From positions 620,001 to 684,000 of the forward strand of contig CAVXXI010000001.1 in assembly GCA_963765725.1 (NCBI GenBank): a stretch of DNA of 64,000 nt. The letters are read 5' to 3'. Source of the DNA: DASQEH01 sp963765725. GTDB lineage: Bacteria > Actinomycetota > Actinomycetes > Propionibacteriales > Nocardioidaceae. Below the pieces are notes generated by a model that saw only the letters and a list, made by a program, of their open reading frames with translations, was not told where the DNA came from and ran no database searches. A program made the position numbers and the translations under genes. Position 1 is the first letter of the stretch, and every line of letters starts with the position of its first letter. Below, one piece after another: positions 62,763-64,000 of the stretch.

Positions 62763-63938
62763 GTGAAACAAGCAACACAGTTGAGACGTGGTCTGGGTGC
62801 AATCCTGGCCGCGGGCACAGCCGGACTGCTGGCTGTCGCCACCCTGACGGCGGCAGGTGCATCCGCCCATGCCGCCACACACCACGCGAGCTCCACCGCT
62901 CGGAGTTGCCCGCACGTTGGCGGTCCAGTCAGGGTGGGTCGCTTCGGCGGCCTAGTACCTCCAACGGCTCCCAAACCCGTCGGCTGCCAGCCAGGGACAG
63001 GCAACGACGAGCCGGCCGTCGGCAACCCGCCACTGATCTTCCACGGCGGTGCGGTGATGGGCACCCCGTCAACCGGGCCGGTTGTCGTCACGCCGATCTT
63101 CTGGAACCCTTCGGGCCACCCGATGAGCTCTGCCTACAAGACCATCTTGAAGACGTACCTCAAGGACGTGGCAGTGGCGAGCGGCACGCACACGAACGTG
63201 TTCTCCACCTTGACCGAGTACTTCGGAAGCAACGGAAACATCCAGTACAAGGTGAAGCTCGGCACTCCGGTCAACGACACCCACGCGTTGCCCGCGAATG
63301 GATGCACAGTGGCCAGCAATGACACCTCCAACATCTATCAGGACCTCTCGGGCTACGACGCCTGCATCGATGACAACCAGGTCATCGCGGAGACCAACAG
63401 AGTCGTGACGGCTCAAGGGCTGCCACAGGACCTCGCGCACATCTATGTGCTGTTCGCACCGAAGCACGTCGAGTCCTGCTTCTACAGTGGTTCGACCACG
63501 ACGTCCAGCAACTTCTGCACGATCAACAACAACCCGAGCGCGGCCTACTGTGCCTACCACAGCCAGGCCGGGAGCGGCATGGTTTACGCGAACATGCCCT
63601 TCCCGATCTACGGCTCACCGACTGGCTACACGTGCAGCAGCGAGGCCAAGTACCCGAGGACGCAAGCGCCCAACGGGAACCTCGACGCTGACACCGAGAC
63701 CAGCCCCACCAGTCACGAGATCATGGAGGCGATCACCGATCCAGATACCACCACCGGCTGGTACGACGCGAGTGGCTTCGAGAACGGCGACGAGTGCGCC
63801 TACCAGTACGGCACGGTGATGGGCACGCCTGGGCACTTCTACAACCAGACGATCAATGGCCACCACTACATGACCCAGACGGAGTTCAGCAACCAGGACT
63901 ACGCCGTCACTGGGCGTGGCTGCCTACAAGGCGAGTGA
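62763..63938 (+). CDS. Secreted protein with a HEIMEAITDP metalloprotease-like motif
   Basis: The 391-residue product has a Sec signal peptide (LGAILAAGTAGLLAVATLTAAG, then ASAHA). Its domain has GPVVVTPIFWNPSGHPMSS, LTEYFGSNGNIQYKV and H318-E319 in TSHEIMEAITDPD, followed by GWYDASGFENGDECAYQYG. This arrangement resembles the phosphate-induced/EXORDIUM-like and related secreted families with HExxxxxTDP. Whether it binds zinc and cuts proteins is not shown by the sequence. Multiple cysteines suggest disulfides. GTG 62763 follows GGAGGAACGCC. The gene and its upstream gap look less GC-rich than neighbours, so transfer is possible. Confidence 0.78.
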   Translation: MKQATQLRRGLGAILAAGTAGLLAVATLTAAGASAHAATHHASSTARSCPHVGGPVRVGRFGGLVPPTAPKPVGCQPGTGNDEPAVGNPPLIFHGGAVMGTPSTGPVVVTPIFWNPSGHPMSSAYKTILKTYLKDVAVASGTHTNVFSTLTEYFGSNGNIQYKVKLGTPVNDTHALPANGCTVASNDTSNIYQDLSGYDACIDDNQVIAETNRVVTAQGLPQDLAHIYVLFAPKHVESCFYSGSTTTSSNFCTINNNPSAAYCAYHSQAGSGMVYANMPFPIYGSPTGYTCSSEAKYPRTQAPNGNLDADTETSPTSHEIMEAITDPDTTTGWYDASGFENGDECAYQYGTVMGTPGHFYNQTINGHHYMTQTEFSNQDYAVTGRGCLQGE

Positions 63939-64000
63939 TCGCAGCCTAGCTAGTTTCATCGCAGCGGAACGTCCGCCTTGCTGTGGCGAATCCGTTGACG

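Overview
The window comes from a high-GC actinobacterium. GTG starts are frequent, start/stop overlaps are common (ATGA, GTGA), and at least two genes look leaderless. Diagnostic actinobacterial genes include DUF3000 next to ribonuclease D, the coproporphyrin-type haem genes hemE-hemG-hemQ, a c-di-AMP riboswitch ahead of an Rpf-type cell-wall gene, and the two NHEJ modules of LigD as separate genes. Nocardioidaceae or another Propionibacteriales family is my best guess, with low confidence. No rRNA, tRNA, transposase, integrase, phage gene or CRISPR array was seen.

Layout. 1-9.6 kb: the 5' part of an Ntn-type C45 acyltransferase/peptidase, then recC-recB-recD. 10-14.9 kb: a NUDIX/winged-helix regulator, a Y-family DNA polymerase, a divergent MFS/TetR pair and an aldo/keto reductase. 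15-21 kb: repair and housekeeping genes (AlkD-like, a coiled-coil protein, a TraR/DksA zinc-ribbon protein, a fungal-type cytosine deaminase, Pcm-like and O-methyltransferases, LigD-type ligase). 21-27.4 kb: acyl-CoA dehydrogenase, a secreted RTX-repeat protein, an alpha/beta hydrolase and a prolyl oligopeptidase. 27.4-44.1 kb: a probable catabolic island. It holds a five-gene family-5 ABC importer, two Rieske oxygenase alpha subunits, a monomeric sarcosine-oxidase-type enzyme, a TetR regulator, a CocE/NonD-type hydrolase, a glutamine-synthetase-like ligase, an APC permease and a FluG-type amidohydrolase. 44.3-53.4 kb: PfpI, HrpA, DUF1206, a DHA2-type MFS pump with its TetR repressor, and an FUSC membrane protein. 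53.5-64 kb: riboswitch and Rpf-like gene, RNase D, DUF3000, hemE, a DUF4349 lipoprotein, hemG-hemQ, msrB, LigD polymerase, and a secreted protein with a metalloprotease-like motif.

How the parts may work together. The island reads as uptake (ABC importer, APC permease) followed by oxidative N-demethylation or hydroxylation (Rieske enzymes, flavin amine oxidase) and gamma-glutamylation/hydrolysis of an amine (split FluG pair). The substrate cannot be read from the sequence. RecBCD, LigD ligase/polymerase, DinB and AlkD form a scattered DNA-repair set.

Two window-wide patterns stand out. First, 22-bp tandem repeats occupy five intergenic regions. Where they follow a stop codon they lie in the sense orientation of that gene, and at two loci (three with a weak case) they are arranged as forward array, spacer, inverted array. 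Second, ten single-base frame breaks, nine of them +1, interrupt otherwise well-conserved genes. Sequencing or assembly error is the most economical explanation, and those genes should be read as intact until checked.
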